64,000 nt of DNA from JAGVPT01 sp964384415 (GTDB taxonomy: Bacteria > Bacteroidota > Ignavibacteria > UBA10030 > UBA8401): assembly GCA_964384415.1 (NCBI GenBank), contig CAYLMV010000001.1, forward strand, positions 1 through 64,000, given 5' to 3'. The notes beneath the pieces were generated by a model. It searched no databases, had not been told where the DNA came from, and saw only the letters and a list, made by a program, of their open reading frames with translations. Position numbers and translations under genes: made by a program. Below are positions 53,081 to 62,584 of this stretch, one piece after another; position 1 is the first letter of the stretch, and every line of letters begins with the position of its first letter.

Positions 53081-53235
53081 AACTGATCCTCCTCTTAGTG
53101 TGGGAATAAAGTTGGGTCGATGTTCTGTCCAATGTATAGCATGTCGAATAAATCCGCAATGGGAAGGAGACACATTCAATATCTTCCAAATCGGATTCCG
53201 CGGCTCATGATGAGAGGCTCAGAGAGACGCGCCCG

Positions 53236-53796
53236 CTAGACAAACTCATTCCGCACGGCCTGCGAAGACAATTTCCACGTGAGAAAGACTGCCACGGCGA
53301 CGGCAATGACCGCTCCAATAGCGACTGCATATCCCCCCGCCGCAAACATCGACGAAGAATCAAGAAGCTGGCCGACGCCGGAATCTTCGGCGAAGGAACG
53401 GGCCAGGAAGTATCCCGCCGCGGAAGAGGCGAGAAAATACGCCGCCTGAAACCAGACTAGCATGATGTAAGAAAGCCTTCCCCACCTCATACGGCGAAAC
53501 AGACCAATGGACGCGACGAGCGATGCAGCATTCAAGCCCAGACTCATTATCGTCGTTGTCAGCACCCAGGTGGGACTCAACAAAATGGAGCTGCCGCCCG
53601 GTTGAAATGCGTCGATCTGCTGCATCGCGAATTTATAGGCGGGGCTGTTGGTGAGACTAATGTAGGAAATAACCGCGATCAGATCGGTTCCAAAAAGAAA
53701 TACTGCAGCGGCCGCAGAGGTAATTGCCAGGACAGAAACGAAAGGTGATTTTGGAGGTTTAAATTCAGCCTGCATGTTTACCATATTGATTGACAT
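53236..53796 (-). CDS. Four-helix membrane protein, unknown
   Basis: 186 residues from ATG 53796 (alternative ATG at 53784). Hydrophobic segments are near residues 20-45, 75-95, 105-125 and 150-175, with a loop containing PAYKFAMQQIDAFQPGGSS. No family recognised; possibly a Bacteroidota-type membrane protein of unknown role. It stands alone in a minus-strand group of small genes. Confidence 0.6.
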   Translation of the reverse strand: MSINMVNMQAEFKPPKSPFVSVLAITSAAAAVFLFGTDLIAVISYISLTNSPAYKFAMQQIDAFQPGGSSILLSPTWVLTTTIMSLGLNAASLVASIGLFRRMRWGRLSYIMLVWFQAAYFLASSAAGYFLARSFAEDSGVGQLLDSSSMFAAGGYAVAIGAVIAVAVAVFLTWKLSSQAVRNEFV

Positions 53797-53987
53797 CAAG
53801 AGTACAGATTGCGGTATCCGGGGGAACAGGATGCAGAACTAATCTCATCAAAGCAAAGCCGAACCGCCATGGTGTTCAGTGCGCAAAGAAGAATTGTTGA
53901 AGTGTGAAGTAGGCATAAGTCCGATCCCCAGGCCAGCCATCCTTCGGAGCTGCGCGAAGTGCATTTCAACGTGGACCGCTGCCCCGC

Positions 53988-54221
53988 CTACGCGCGAAGG
54001 ATTTTGTCCATGCACATTTTGTCCAATCCCATGATCTTGACCTGAGCGTCTGGATGGGCCTTTTTAACCTTCGCGTAGAGCAACCCTATCGCATCACAGC
54101 TGCCGCGGTGGATATAATGTTCGGCCTCTTCACTCTTCTTCCCATTCACGTAAAGCTGAGCGTTGTAGCTTCCGGCATTATTCTTGTTGCAGCGAAGTTC
54201 GATTTGTGCAGATTCGGCCAT
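53988..54221 (-). CDS. Small conserved-looking protein, unknown
   Basis: 77 residues from ATG 54221 (GAAGAG upstream) with a beta-rich start (QIELRCNKNNAGSYNAQLYVNGKK) and a helical half with lysines (LLYAKVKKAHPDAQVKIMGLDKMC). Three cysteines (C11, C42, C70) are present but no motif. Function cannot be stated. Confidence 0.55.
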   Translation of the reverse strand: MAESAQIELRCNKNNAGSYNAQLYVNGKKSEEAEHYIHRGSCDAIGLLYAKVKKAHPDAQVKIMGLDKMCMDKILRA

Positions 54222-54335
54222 CTTGTTTTCTCTTCAATGTTCGTAGTTTGATAAAAGTCCTAAGGAGTCTTTCTCATGTGCAGAAACAGTTTACATCTTG
54301 CATCCAAGCGCGGGAAAACTTCGCAGACGAGTATT

Positions 54336-55289
54336 TCAATTAAGACTTCTGAAGAAGTCCATGATCACCCGGGGCGCGCTGATATCCTTATTTACATTAC
54401 CAAGCACTCTCGGCCAATAGCGGAAGCCATCGTTCATGAAAATATGTCCGCCGTTGATCACCTTCACCAGTACGACCGTCTTTCCCGTTTGAGCGCATCG
54501 GTACGAGTACTTGATCGCCGTCGATTTATCTCTTTGGTCGACATCCGGATATGGATATTCCGTCACCGAGGTTGTATCGCCCTTGTCCAGAGTCAACCAG
54601 TATTGCATGGTGCGTGACGTGGAGATAACCTCTCCGCGCTGTTTGCCGTCGCCGGCCTTGACCAATCCGCCATTGTATGGATTTACCGGGTCGGAAGTTC
54701 CGTTCATCACGAGTATTGAAACAGGCTTGCCGCTTTCGGTGCAGTCGTCGTTCCCCTCGGCGGGAAGATTGGCGCTCACGGCTGCGATACCTTTAAATAA
54801 TTCGGGGCATTCTTTCGCCAGCTTGAAACACATTTGAGCTCCGTTTGAATAGCCGGCCGCGAAAACTGCCGAATCGTTGATCCCAAACTTGTCCCTGTAG
54901 TATTTGATCATCGCCAAAAAAAAAGCAACATCATCGACTTTAAGCTTCTTTGCATCGAAGGTGCCCCCCTTTCTGCAGTCGTTCCAATACCTCCCGTAGC
55001 CTTGCGGATAGACGATGATCATATCCCGGTACTTATCTGCCATCCGGTCAAACTCATGACCCGAGAGCATTTGCATCCCTTTGGCCATCATGCCGGAGCC
55101 ATGAAGTACAAAGATGAGCTTGGGTGAACCCTCCAGGTTCGAGGGGACATAATGATAGAAATCCCTTGTCAGATTGTCTATTCTCAGGCGATTTGAATGG
55201 AGTGCGCCCGAGCCCCTTGGCACTCTGCCGTAAGATGCAACGGCGGCGATCAGCATCAATGCGACAGATCCCGCAAGAATCCTCTTCAA
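54336..55289 (-). CDS. PHB depolymerase/feruloyl-esterase-like secreted hydrolase
   Basis: Alpha/beta hydrolase of the LpqC/esterase-PHB family, 317 residues, TTG start at 55289 with AAGG upstream. A signal peptide (MKRILAGSVALMLIAAVASYG) leads. Catalytic serine lies in AAGYSNGAQM, the oxyanion region in FVLHGSGMM, the acid in MNGTSDPVNPYNGG, and the histidine in INGGHIFMN. The natural substrate is likely a polyester or an aryl ester, not determined. Confidence 0.88.
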   Translation of the reverse strand: MKRILAGSVALMLIAAVASYGRVPRGSGALHSNRLRIDNLTRDFYHYVPSNLEGSPKLIFVLHGSGMMAKGMQMLSGHEFDRMADKYRDMIIVYPQGYGRYWNDCRKGGTFDAKKLKVDDVAFFLAMIKYYRDKFGINDSAVFAAGYSNGAQMCFKLAKECPELFKGIAAVSANLPAEGNDDCTESGKPVSILVMNGTSDPVNPYNGGLVKAGDGKQRGEVISTSRTMQYWLTLDKGDTTSVTEYPYPDVDQRDKSTAIKYSYRCAQTGKTVVLVKVINGGHIFMNDGFRYWPRVLGNVNKDISAPRVIMDFFRSLN

Positions 55290-55914
55290 TCTACCTTCTC
55301 CTCGAATAATTGCGTCATAAAGAGATTGTGGACCGGCTTTGGATAACCCATATCGTCATAAATAATATGATATTAAAAGAACTAATTCCACTCGCAAGCC
55401 GTGTCGCAGTCTGACAATAGCGAATCTATTCGCACCGTCATGCCGACGTCCCAAAGGGATCCCTTAGGGAAAAGTCAGCATCTAAAGCGCTTTCTTAGAT
55501 TCCGGCTGGAGTTTATCCCGCGCAAGCGGGACCGGAATGACAAGAATAATTCAAACTGACCCCCACTCGCAAGTAGTAGGACATTTTACCGATCACAGTA
55601 GATGTCCGATGCCCAATCCTGAAAATCGCGGCATGTTTGACTATCTTGAAAGCTAATTTGGCGAGGTGTCCGGCATTTCGCCGCCGATCCGAAGCACAGT
55701 TGTTCTGAAGATCTTCGCCGCCATTCGGATAAGTGGCGACGTCGAAGTCTGTCGATCTGCATATCCGGATGCTCTCCAGAAATCTGCATCCAATAATTGA
55801 TGCAAGTGGGAGAACAACATTCCGACATTGGCGTCAATTTTTCGGTGGAGGGCTTTCAGGGTTTATGGTATCTTGTTTGTGTTGATGATATCCACGACAA
55901 ACTTCTGGTGAGAC
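55290..55914. other. Long intergenic region with decayed repeat
   Basis: 625 bases between the esterase and Ada genes. It holds the GTCAT-ended repeat (55437-55541) and, around 55550-55600, AACTGACCCCC-like sequence that could be an old IS end. No open frame shows recognisable protein; frames around 55586-55837 look non-coding. Confidence 0.45.
55437..55541. repeat. GTCATGCCG...CCGGAATGAC repeat (MITE/REP-like)
   Basis: About 105 bases with inverted ends GTCATGCCG and CCGGAATGAC. The right half is a nested hairpin: ATTCCGG (55499-55505) with CCGGAAT (55532-55538), and inside it CCCGC/GCGGG. Ends resemble GTCATGCCCG of the two-hairpin elements, so a related family is possible. Confidence 0.55.
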
Positions 55915-56991
55915 ATGAATGATCTTCCTTCAGTCCGGGAAATGGAACGGGCATATAGAACGAGCGATACGTCATACGACGGAGTTTTCTACCTGGCCGT
56001 TGCAACCACCGGTATCTTCTGCAGGCCCACCTGTGCGGCAAGAAAGCCGAAACCGGAAAATGTGCGTTACTACTCTACCGCCCGCGAAGCCTTGTTTGCG
56101 GGCTACAGACCGTGCAAAAGATGCCGGCCCCTCGAGTCCGTCGGCGCAACACCGCCGTGGTTGAAAGGCCTCCTGGCTCGTATTGACCGCAACCCTTCTG
56201 AGCGCTATTCTGATGAGTATCTTCGAACCATCGGAGTCGATCCTGCCGCTGCAAGACGGCACTTTCAAAAACATTTCGGCATGACATTCCAGGCATACTG
56301 CCGGGGCCGGCGGCTCGGGAAAGCACTCGAGCAAATCAGGCTGGGCGTTGACCTCGACGATGTAGCGCTCGGTTACGGATATGGATCGCATAGCGGTTTT
56401 CGCGATGCTTTTGCCAAGGCATTCGGCACCTCACCGGGAAGAAGCCGATCCACCGATTGTATCGTCATTGCGTGGATAGAGACTCCCCTCGGAGCCCTCG
56501 TCGCCGGTTCGACATCCGGGGGAATTTGCCTGCTTGAATTCACTGACCGAAGGATGCTTGATGCACAGTTCATCTCTCTCAGGCGCCATTTCAAGTGTGC
56601 AATAATTCCGGGGGAGAACAATCACATCGTTCAGCTTCGGAAAGAACTCAAAGAATACTTTGCCGGATCGAGGTCTCGATTTGAAGTGAAGAAAGTATTC
56701 CCCGGCACGGAATTTCAATTGAAAGTCTGGAATCAACTTCTGAAAATTCCCCATGGCAAAACAGCATCATACGAAGAACTCGCACGCAGGATCGGTTCTC
56801 CTGGCGCAAGCCGTGCCGTCGGTCATGCCAACGGACTCAACCGCATTGCTATTGTAATTCCATGCCATCGCGTGGTGAATAAAAACGGCGAACTTGGCGG
56901 ATATGGTGGAGGGCCGTGGAGAAAACAGCGGCTCCTGGATTTGGAGGCAAAAGCTTACAGTGAACAGTTAGCAGTGATCAGTAAACAGTAA
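55915..56991 (+). CDS. ada: Ada-type methylphosphotriester/O6-methylguanine DNA repair protein
   Basis: Bifunctional Ada: the N-terminal zinc domain takes the methyl from phosphotriesters and turns on alkylation-response genes; the C-terminal domain removes O6-methylguanine. C36, C40, C67 and C70 (FCRPTC, CKRC) are the zinc site, C36 the likely methyl acceptor. An AraC-type HTH occupies about 80-150. The MGMT site PCHRV has C317, with HGKTASYEELA before it. The final residues AYSEQLAVISKQ are encoded by a dispersed ACTGTTTACTG-type repeat, so the natural C-terminus may have been changed. Confidence 0.95.
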   Translation: MNDLPSVREMERAYRTSDTSYDGVFYLAVATTGIFCRPTCAARKPKPENVRYYSTAREALFAGYRPCKRCRPLESVGATPPWLKGLLARIDRNPSERYSDEYLRTIGVDPAAARRHFQKHFGMTFQAYCRGRRLGKALEQIRLGVDLDDVALGYGYGSHSGFRDAFAKAFGTSPGRSRSTDCIVIAWIETPLGALVAGSTSGGICLLEFTDRRMLDAQFISLRRHFKCAIIPGENNHIVQLRKELKEYFAGSRSRFEVKKVFPGTEFQLKVWNQLLKIPHGKTASYEELARRIGSPGASRAVGHANGLNRIAIVIPCHRVVNKNGELGGYGGGPWRKQRLLDLEAKAYSEQLAVISKQ

Positions 56992-57058
56992 TCAATAGCG
57001 AGCGCTGACCATAACTAATCACTGATTACTATTTACTGATGACTGATGACTGTTAACT
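56957..57058. repeat. ACTGATTACTGTTTACTG-type repeat between convergent genes
   Basis: ACAGTGAACAGTTAGCAGTG, CAGTGATCAGTAAACAGT (56972-56989, same 18 bases as 8060-8077), then CACTGATTACTATTTACTG and GACTGATGACTGTTAACTG on the other arm. It overlaps the end of ada and the end of the convergent FAD reductase gene (SVIS, stop). A bidirectional terminator role is possible. Confidence 0.75.
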
Positions 57059-58228
57059 GATCACCGAACGCGCTACCAATCGTGCTGCACCCTCAAACCG
57101 GCCGCCTATTTTTAGAAGTGTTTCTACCGAACGTTCTCCCCGGAGGATTGGCGAAAACAAGGTGTTGGCCATTGCATGGCTCTTCCATGCAATCCTCGGT
57201 CGTTTGCCGGGAAATCCTAAAGAAGCAGCTATTCTCCCCGCTGTTGTAACGCCATCCTGGATGGCAAAAAAAGTGCCCTGGCCGGTAAATGGTTCCGCCG
57301 TGTACCGCGCGTCTCCAATAAGGAATGAGCGCGGATGAAATGTCCTGCTTCTTCTTGGAGTGATCGGAAATGCCGATGAGATTTTCCCTAAAGGGGCCAA
57401 ATACGGAGCTGTCTGAAGCACAAACTTATTTGTGTTGATCGTTCTCGACCTGAACATGTCAAAGTCCTCAAGAGCGAGGGCCGCTAACTCCCGCGTCGTC
57501 ACTACCGCGACGTTTGCTTCAATTTCTGAGACACCCACAATTCCTCCATATCCCCCTTCGAAAAAGAACATCGTCACGCTGCGGCCAAGTGTTTCCGGAC
57601 GAGCGGCCATAAACTGCACGCCCACTCTTCTCGATTCGCCGTCACCCTGGATGTTTATCTCCTTCCCTTTCGGCTCCAGCAGATGAGCGACCCTCGAATT
57701 CCGGCCATCGGCTCCGACGACGAATTTGCAGAATACTTCAAGTATCCCCGCCTGTCCAGCCATTTTTAATGAGAGCGACCATTCTTCATCTGATTCAGGA
57801 TCACAGCCGATCGACTCTAATGAAGTTGACTGGAAGAATGTGATACCTGCCGCCACCGCTCTTTGGAGCAAGATCGAGTCCAGCTTGCTTCGCTTCATCG
57901 CCACAAAGGGGGAGCTCGACGAGGATAGATTCCCATCGCGGGAATTTTCAACACGAATCTTCAACACTCTGCCACCGCGGGAGGAGACAATTATCTGCTC
58001 GATGACCTGACTGCTCGCTGCTACTTCCTTATCGACTTCCATCAGACGAAAATAGTCCCACGAGCGGGGATTTATGCAGTCGCCGCAGATTTTATCTCGG
58101 GGAAAGTATGCTTTGTCGATCAAGAGGACAGAAACCCCATTCCGGGCAAGCATTGTCGCGCACGAAGAACCAGCCGGACCGGCTCCTATGACGACGACAT
58201 CGAAATGAGTACTCGACTGATTTGTCAT
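57053..58228 (-). CDS. FAD-dependent geranylgeranyl-reductase-family oxidoreductase
   Basis: 391-residue flavoprotein of the GGR/chlorophyll-reductase-like family. FAD site GAGPAGSSCA near residues 16-25, family motif PRDKICGDCINP near 43-54, second FAD motif VVGADGRNSRVAHL and the GDARYTAEPFTGQG region. Its start overlaps the ketosynthase gene by 4 bases, so it is part of a four-gene unit with methyltransferase, SRPBCC and ketosynthase. The reaction is not known; reduction of a polyketide or isoprenoid double bond is likely. Its last codons are in the repeat. Confidence 0.9.
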   Translation of the reverse strand: MTNQSSTHFDVVVIGAGPAGSSCATMLARNGVSVLLIDKAYFPRDKICGDCINPRSWDYFRLMEVDKEVAASSQVIEQIIVSSRGGRVLKIRVENSRDGNLSSSSSPFVAMKRSKLDSILLQRAVAAGITFFQSTSLESIGCDPESDEEWSLSLKMAGQAGILEVFCKFVVGADGRNSRVAHLLEPKGKEINIQGDGESRRVGVQFMAARPETLGRSVTMFFFEGGYGGIVGVSEIEANVAVVTTRELAALALEDFDMFRSRTINTNKFVLQTAPYLAPLGKISSAFPITPRRSRTFHPRSFLIGDARYTAEPFTGQGTFFAIQDGVTTAGRIAASLGFPGKRPRIAWKSHAMANTLFSPILRGERSVETLLKIGGRFEGAARLVARSVIS

Positions 58229-59469
58229 TGATCATACCTCCCGAAAACGAGTGCAGCATTGATGCCGCCAAATCCAAAAGAGTTTGACAAGATATAATCG
58301 ACATGGGCAGGCCGACCGATATTTGGAACACAATCCAGATCGCAGTCGGGATCCTGGGCGGTTAGATTGATCGTCGGCGGAATGAAATCCTTCTGGAAGA
58401 TCAAGGAACAAATGACCGCTTCGAGAGCGCCGGTGGCGCCGAGGGCGTGCGCATGCATCGATTTGGTGCCGCTCACCGGTATCCCGGAAGCCCTTTCGCC
58501 AAACACTTTCTTTATCGCGCCGCTCTCACATTTGTCGTTAAGCTGGGTCGCGCTTGCATGGGCGTTGATGTAACCGACATCAGCCGGAGCGATTCTCGCA
58601 TCGGCGAGAGCATCATTCATGGCGCGAACGGCAGAGGCGCCATCGGGGCGCGGCTGGATGAGATGGAACGCATCGTTGTTGCACGAGTAACCAAGAATTT
58701 CTCCGTAGATATTCGCTCCCCTCCGAATTGCGGAGCCTAATTCCTCAAGCACGAGCACTGCGGCGCCTTCCCCCATCACGAAGCCGTCGCGATGAAGGTC
58801 AAACGGTTTGCATGCCGTTGCAGGGTCCGGGTTGGTCGTCATTGCGCGAATTATTGTGAACGCACTGAATGTCAGAGCATAGAGCGGAGCCTCTGCTCCC
58901 CCAGTGATCATGATATCGGCGTAGCCGTCGCCGATATAGCGGTACGCTTCTCCTATCGCAATAGCGCCGGAACTGCAGCTGTTCGAATTTGCATTGCTCG
59001 GTCCGGTAAAGCCATACGAAATCGCGATGTTGCTTGAGCCAGCCCCGCCGAACACTGTGAGAGCGAGATTCGGATCGACGGCTTTGATTCCCTCCTTCAC
59101 ATATCGTTCATGCTGAACCTCCGCTCCCGCCACTCCTCCAAGGGCAGTCCCGAATGTTACACCGATTCGTTCTTGCGGATGTTTTGGATCGTGCGGGAGC
59201 TTTGCGTCCTCGATAGCCATCCCAGCCGCCGCCAACGCAAGTTGGGCAAACCGATCCATCCGCCTGGATGTCTTGCCGTCAAAAAAATTGAGCGGGTCAA
59301 AATCAACGATTTCGGCGGCGACCTTTGTCTTGATCTGTGATGTGTCGAACCGCGTGATCTGCCGGATGCCATTCCGACCCGTACTGACGCCGTCCCAGAA
59401 TCCATCCTTGCCGTGGCCAACGGGCGTAAGCGCGCCGAGACCTGTGATGACTACTCTTCTCTTCGCCAT
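58225..59469 (-). CDS. Beta-ketoacyl synthase (FabF/KS-like)
   Basis: Condensing enzyme of 414 residues with C165 in NSCSSGAIA, H304 in INAHASATQLND and H341 in HALGATGALE, the full Cys-His-His triad. In FabF the second histidine block reads NAHGTST; here HASATQLND is nearer to synthases of secondary-metabolite pathways. No acyl carrier protein gene is adjacent. Overlaps the FAD reductase gene by 4 bases; the SRPBCC gene lies 53 bases upstream. Confidence 0.9.
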   Translation of the reverse strand: MAKRRVVITGLGALTPVGHGKDGFWDGVSTGRNGIRQITRFDTSQIKTKVAAEIVDFDPLNFFDGKTSRRMDRFAQLALAAAGMAIEDAKLPHDPKHPQERIGVTFGTALGGVAGAEVQHERYVKEGIKAVDPNLALTVFGGAGSSNIAISYGFTGPSNANSNSCSSGAIAIGEAYRYIGDGYADIMITGGAEAPLYALTFSAFTIIRAMTTNPDPATACKPFDLHRDGFVMGEGAAVLVLEELGSAIRRGANIYGEILGYSCNNDAFHLIQPRPDGASAVRAMNDALADARIAPADVGYINAHASATQLNDKCESGAIKKVFGERASGIPVSGTKSMHAHALGATGALEAVICSLIFQKDFIPPTINLTAQDPDCDLDCVPNIGRPAHVDYILSNSFGFGGINAALVFGRYDQ

Positions 59470-59522
59470 AATTTAGCAATTTCCTTTTTGGATCTGTGCA
59501 TCGAAAGCTCAGCCACTGCGGT

Positions 59523-59984
59523 TCACGCAGCAGGCTGCTGAGTGGGGCCCGATTCAAGATGGAGCTTCATATGTTTGAGTGTCTCATTAGCGACGTAATG
59601 AATGAAGAAATTTCCGATGATCCGATCCGCTACGAATCTTCCGATGATCGGGATCGTCGGCTTCAGCTCATGGGATATTGTCACCAGTACACCATCTGAT
59701 GTTTCGCGGAAACTCCAGACAACGTCCATTCCTTTTGTGAACGCTTTAAGGTGGTGAAACCTTACCTCCATTCGTTCCGGGTCTATTTCTTCTTCAGAGG
59801 TCCAATTGATCGGAATCCATCCTCTTCTCGCCGCCATAACGACAACATTCTTGCGGGGAGATTTCATCAAAAATCGTATCCATCGATAATGGGGTAAAAT
59901 CGCCGGCCACTGCTCAAGGTCTGAGGCAGCCTGAAAGACCTTGTCGCGCGCCGCGTTGATAAGTATGGAGTTCTCTTTGTGCAT
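59523..59984 (-). CDS. SRPBCC/polyketide cyclase-like protein
   Basis: 153-residue START-like lipid-binding fold, starting HKENSILINAARDKVFQAASDLEQWP, with HYRWIRFLMK and KPTIPIIGRFVADRI later. Such proteins include aromatase/cyclases and coenzyme Q-binding proteins. Its ATG (59984) overlaps the stop of the methyltransferase gene by one base, so coupling is tight. In this operon a role as cyclase or carrier of a polyketide is inferred. Confidence 0.8.
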   Translation of the reverse strand: MHKENSILINAARDKVFQAASDLEQWPAILPHYRWIRFLMKSPRKNVVVMAARRGWIPINWTSEEEIDPERMEVRFHHLKAFTKGMDVVWSFRETSDGVLVTISHELKPTIPIIGRFVADRIIGNFFIHYVANETLKHMKLHLESGPTQQPAA

Positions 59985-60688
59985 CACTTTTCCTTCACGA
60001 CAACCAGACGAAACAATGGTGCATGAAATATTCTCACTGGCTGAATTCCTGCTTCGCTCGCCATCGCATCCAGTTCGTCTTTTCGATATGCGCGCAAAAC
60101 AGAGAGGACGCTGTCATACCGGGTCATTGGGTTGCGTGTGGTGACCCTGCTGTACACCCAGGCCGATACTGCTCCGGAGAGACTCCTCGACAGATCATTC
60201 ACCACAAATCCAACGCTGCTCAGTCGGTTCATTTCGCGGAGGATCTTGATCCCCTCCCCTCTCGTAAAATGGTGGATGGCAAGCGAGCAGGTGACAAGAT
60301 CGAAGCTTGCGTCGGCGTACGGGAGATCCAGTATGTCTCTTCGCTCAAACTGGATCTCCTCCATGCCGCCGACGTATGACCGGGCCGTCTGCAGCATTAT
60401 TTCATTCCTGTCGACGGCGGTGATACGGACTTTTCTCCCGGCGCGCAGGAACGCACTGACGAGTGAAAGGGGTTGATCTCCCGAACCCGTCGCAAGATCG
60501 AGGATGGTGATCGTATCGCCGGAGTTTTTCTTAAGGCCAAGCGGCAACGCCGCATTCCGTAAAGCCGACAAACCGCCGAAGTGGCGATTAATAGTCCGCA
60601 GATTGCGAAGGTCGTCTTCCAGGACGGCCTGGTTCGCATCCGGGCGGTCCATCATTTCCAAAATCCCATCGGCAAATTTTCTTTTCAC
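59984..60688 (-). CDS. Class I SAM-dependent methyltransferase
   Basis: 234 residues with the SAM-binding motif LDLATGSGDQPLSL (near residues 63-76), the acidic ITAVDRNE, DILDLPYADASFDLVTCSLAIHH (motif IV region). First gene of the methyltransferase-SRPBCC-ketosynthase-reductase run. It is probably an O- or C-methyltransferase acting on the product of the cluster; substrate unknown. Confidence 0.88.
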   Translation of the reverse strand: MKRKFADGILEMMDRPDANQAVLEDDLRNLRTINRHFGGLSALRNAALPLGLKKNSGDTITILDLATGSGDQPLSLVSAFLRAGRKVRITAVDRNEIMLQTARSYVGGMEEIQFERRDILDLPYADASFDLVTCSLAIHHFTRGEGIKILREMNRLSSVGFVVNDLSRSLSGAVSAWVYSRVTTRNPMTRYDSVLSVLRAYRKDELDAMASEAGIQPVRIFHAPLFRLVVVKEK

Positions 60689-60862
60689 GAATCGGCAGGC
60701 TCATTGAGATGGTTGAAAGAATGTCTCTCCGTCAGCGGAGGCCCCCATTTTGTTGAAGAGTCTGATGGAAACTGTCTCACATACACCGCGGAACGCTTTT
60801 CATAACCGATCCCCCTGTCCGTTGCGAGAAATGATTCAGGAACATCCTCATGCGTGCGGCCG

Positions 60863-61564
60863 CTAACCGCAGTGTGTTCCGAGAAAACTGAGCAGCAGCG
60901 GCCACGCCTGTTCAGCAGACTCTTTATGGTATGCCGCGCGGGCATCGCAGAAGAATCCGTGCTCTGCCTCGGAGAATTCGATGTTTGTGTATGTTTTGCC
61001 CGCAGCCCGGAAGGCGTCGACGATCGAGTGGATATGTTCCGGCAGTATTCGTTTGTCGCGGCCTCCCCAAAACATGAGAGCTGCACCACGGAAGGCGGGA
61101 ACACGATGGAGGAGCGTTTCAGCTATCCCTGCTCCATAAAAACTGATTGCCGCTTTTACAGGAACCATGGAATTCGCCTGAAACGCAAAGCGTCCCCCCA
61201 TACAAAACCCTATGCACGCCGTCCGATTGCCATCGACGGAAGGATCTTTCTCGAGCCATTCGTACGCGGCGAGGATGTCGGCCCCGACGGTTTCTTCCTG
61301 AAGCGCAGCGAAGTGTTTTTGAACGCCAGGAAAGTCTTTGTAGTCTCCCTCGATACCCGCTCCAGTCCGGTGATACATTTCAGGGGCAACTGCGACGTAC
61401 CCTTCGCGTGCGAAGCGATCAGCGACATCCCTGATATGGGCATTAACACCGAACGCTTCCTGGAAGACGATGATGCCCGGATGTTTTCCCGCAGCCTGAG
61501 GGCGCGAAGTATACATTCGCATCTCCGTTCCATCAGAGACCTTGAGCGTCACATACGAGTTCAT
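60863..61564 (-). CDS. Dienelactone hydrolase family protein
   Basis: 233-residue alpha/beta hydrolase of the DLH family. The nucleophile is C121 in IGFCMGGRFA, E36 in VFQEAFG is its partner, D in GRDKRI and H in EHGF complete the machinery. Many such proteins are used in aromatic degradation but others have unrelated roles. Stand-alone gene, 30 bases downstream of the fatty-acid-hydroxylase gene on the same strand. Confidence 0.93.
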   Translation of the reverse strand: MNSYVTLKVSDGTEMRMYTSRPQAAGKHPGIIVFQEAFGVNAHIRDVADRFAREGYVAVAPEMYHRTGAGIEGDYKDFPGVQKHFAALQEETVGADILAAYEWLEKDPSVDGNRTACIGFCMGGRFAFQANSMVPVKAAISFYGAGIAETLLHRVPAFRGAALMFWGGRDKRILPEHIHSIVDAFRAAGKTYTNIEFSEAEHGFFCDARAAYHKESAEQAWPLLLSFLGTHCG

Positions 61565-61594
61565 CGCGGCGTCCCTTTTATTTAAGCGTTCGGT

Positions 61595-62257
61595 TCAGTG
61601 TCCGTTCGGCATCTCGAGATCGATTTGGTCCGAAACGGTTGCTTCCCTCTCCTCGTCATTCAATGTTCCAAAAACAACATCCCACATCGGCGAGCTCACA
61701 CCGTAGTTAATATCGGCATCCTTATAGTGGTGTCGAAGATGATGCCTTCTCAGATAATTGCCGAGCTTGCTTCTCATTGGAAAATGATGGATGGCATAGT
61801 GCACCATGTCATAGCAGAGGTAACCGCTGATGAAGCCGGCGAAGAAAGGATAGCAATATTTCGTCCCGAAAACCACTCGAAACAGGAAAAAGAAAAGGAG
61901 AGAAAGAGGGATGCTGATGGCTGGAGCCATTACGAGTCTTCGCGAATCGTTCGGGTAGTCGTGATGGACACCGTGCATGATGAAGTGGAGGCGCTTTCCC
62001 CATCCGGAATCAGGGACGAGATGAAAAATTTCACGATGAAGCAAGTACTCCGTCAACGTCCAAACGAGAAGGCCGCTGCAAAACAATATCACCCGGACAA
62101 CGGCACCGGCATACATCTGAGCTGCATAGAGTGAATAGAAAACCACCGGCACGAATATAACGAGGGGGAGCGCTGGATGGATGTGCGTAAAGAGCTCCAT
62201 GAATTCAGAATCAAACATTCTTGCCGACTTGTCCTCGTTAGATACATAGTTCTTCAT
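61595..62257 (-). CDS. Fatty-acid hydroxylase/sterol desaturase-family membrane protein
   Basis: Di-iron membrane oxygenase of 220 residues. The histidine clusters are visible: LLHREIFH, HFIMHGVHHDYPND, HYAIHHF, RRHHLRHHYKD, which bind the two irons. Four hydrophobic stretches surround them. Likely 2-hydroxylates a fatty acid or desaturates a lipid. A DLH gene follows. Confidence 0.93.
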   Translation of the reverse strand: MKNYVSNEDKSARMFDSEFMELFTHIHPALPLVIFVPVVFYSLYAAQMYAGAVVRVILFCSGLLVWTLTEYLLHREIFHLVPDSGWGKRLHFIMHGVHHDYPNDSRRLVMAPAISIPLSLLFFFLFRVVFGTKYCYPFFAGFISGYLCYDMVHYAIHHFPMRSKLGNYLRRHHLRHHYKDADINYGVSSPMWDVVFGTLNDEEREATVSDQIDLEMPNGH

Positions 62258-62584
62258 ATCTCCTCCTCTCTATAAAATAGTTGGGTTCACTCTTTGGGGT
62301 TGGCTCAGGATTAGACACACTCACATAAACAATGGTTTGGGCTCGGTTAGTTTCATCTACCAAATAAGTTAAGGTCTATAATCGTGCCTAAAAGTTGACA
62401 AAACGCGCCTAATTGGTTGATTATTCGCATGCTATTGCCGATATTTGCCCCACAAACTAATGTTGGGATTGAAGATGGACTCCTTCCCGAACAAAGACCG
62501 TCCTTTTTTCTTCAAAGTGTCCATGTAATCTTCTCCTTTGAGACTGAACAATGCTCGGGATCACTCAATAAACATGGAGGCTCA
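62258..62584. other. Divergent intergenic region, possible promoter
   Basis: 327 bases between the fatty-acid-hydroxylase-like gene and the cupin. TTGACA at 62395-62400 is followed after 18 bases by GATTAT (62419-62424), a partial -10; the cupin start is 160 bases further on. Nothing else recognised. Confidence 0.35.

Noticed and set aside
55586..55837. Minus-strand frame of 83 codons in the esterase-ada gap
   Set aside because: Composition and residue pattern look non-coding; an IS remnant is possible but unsupported.
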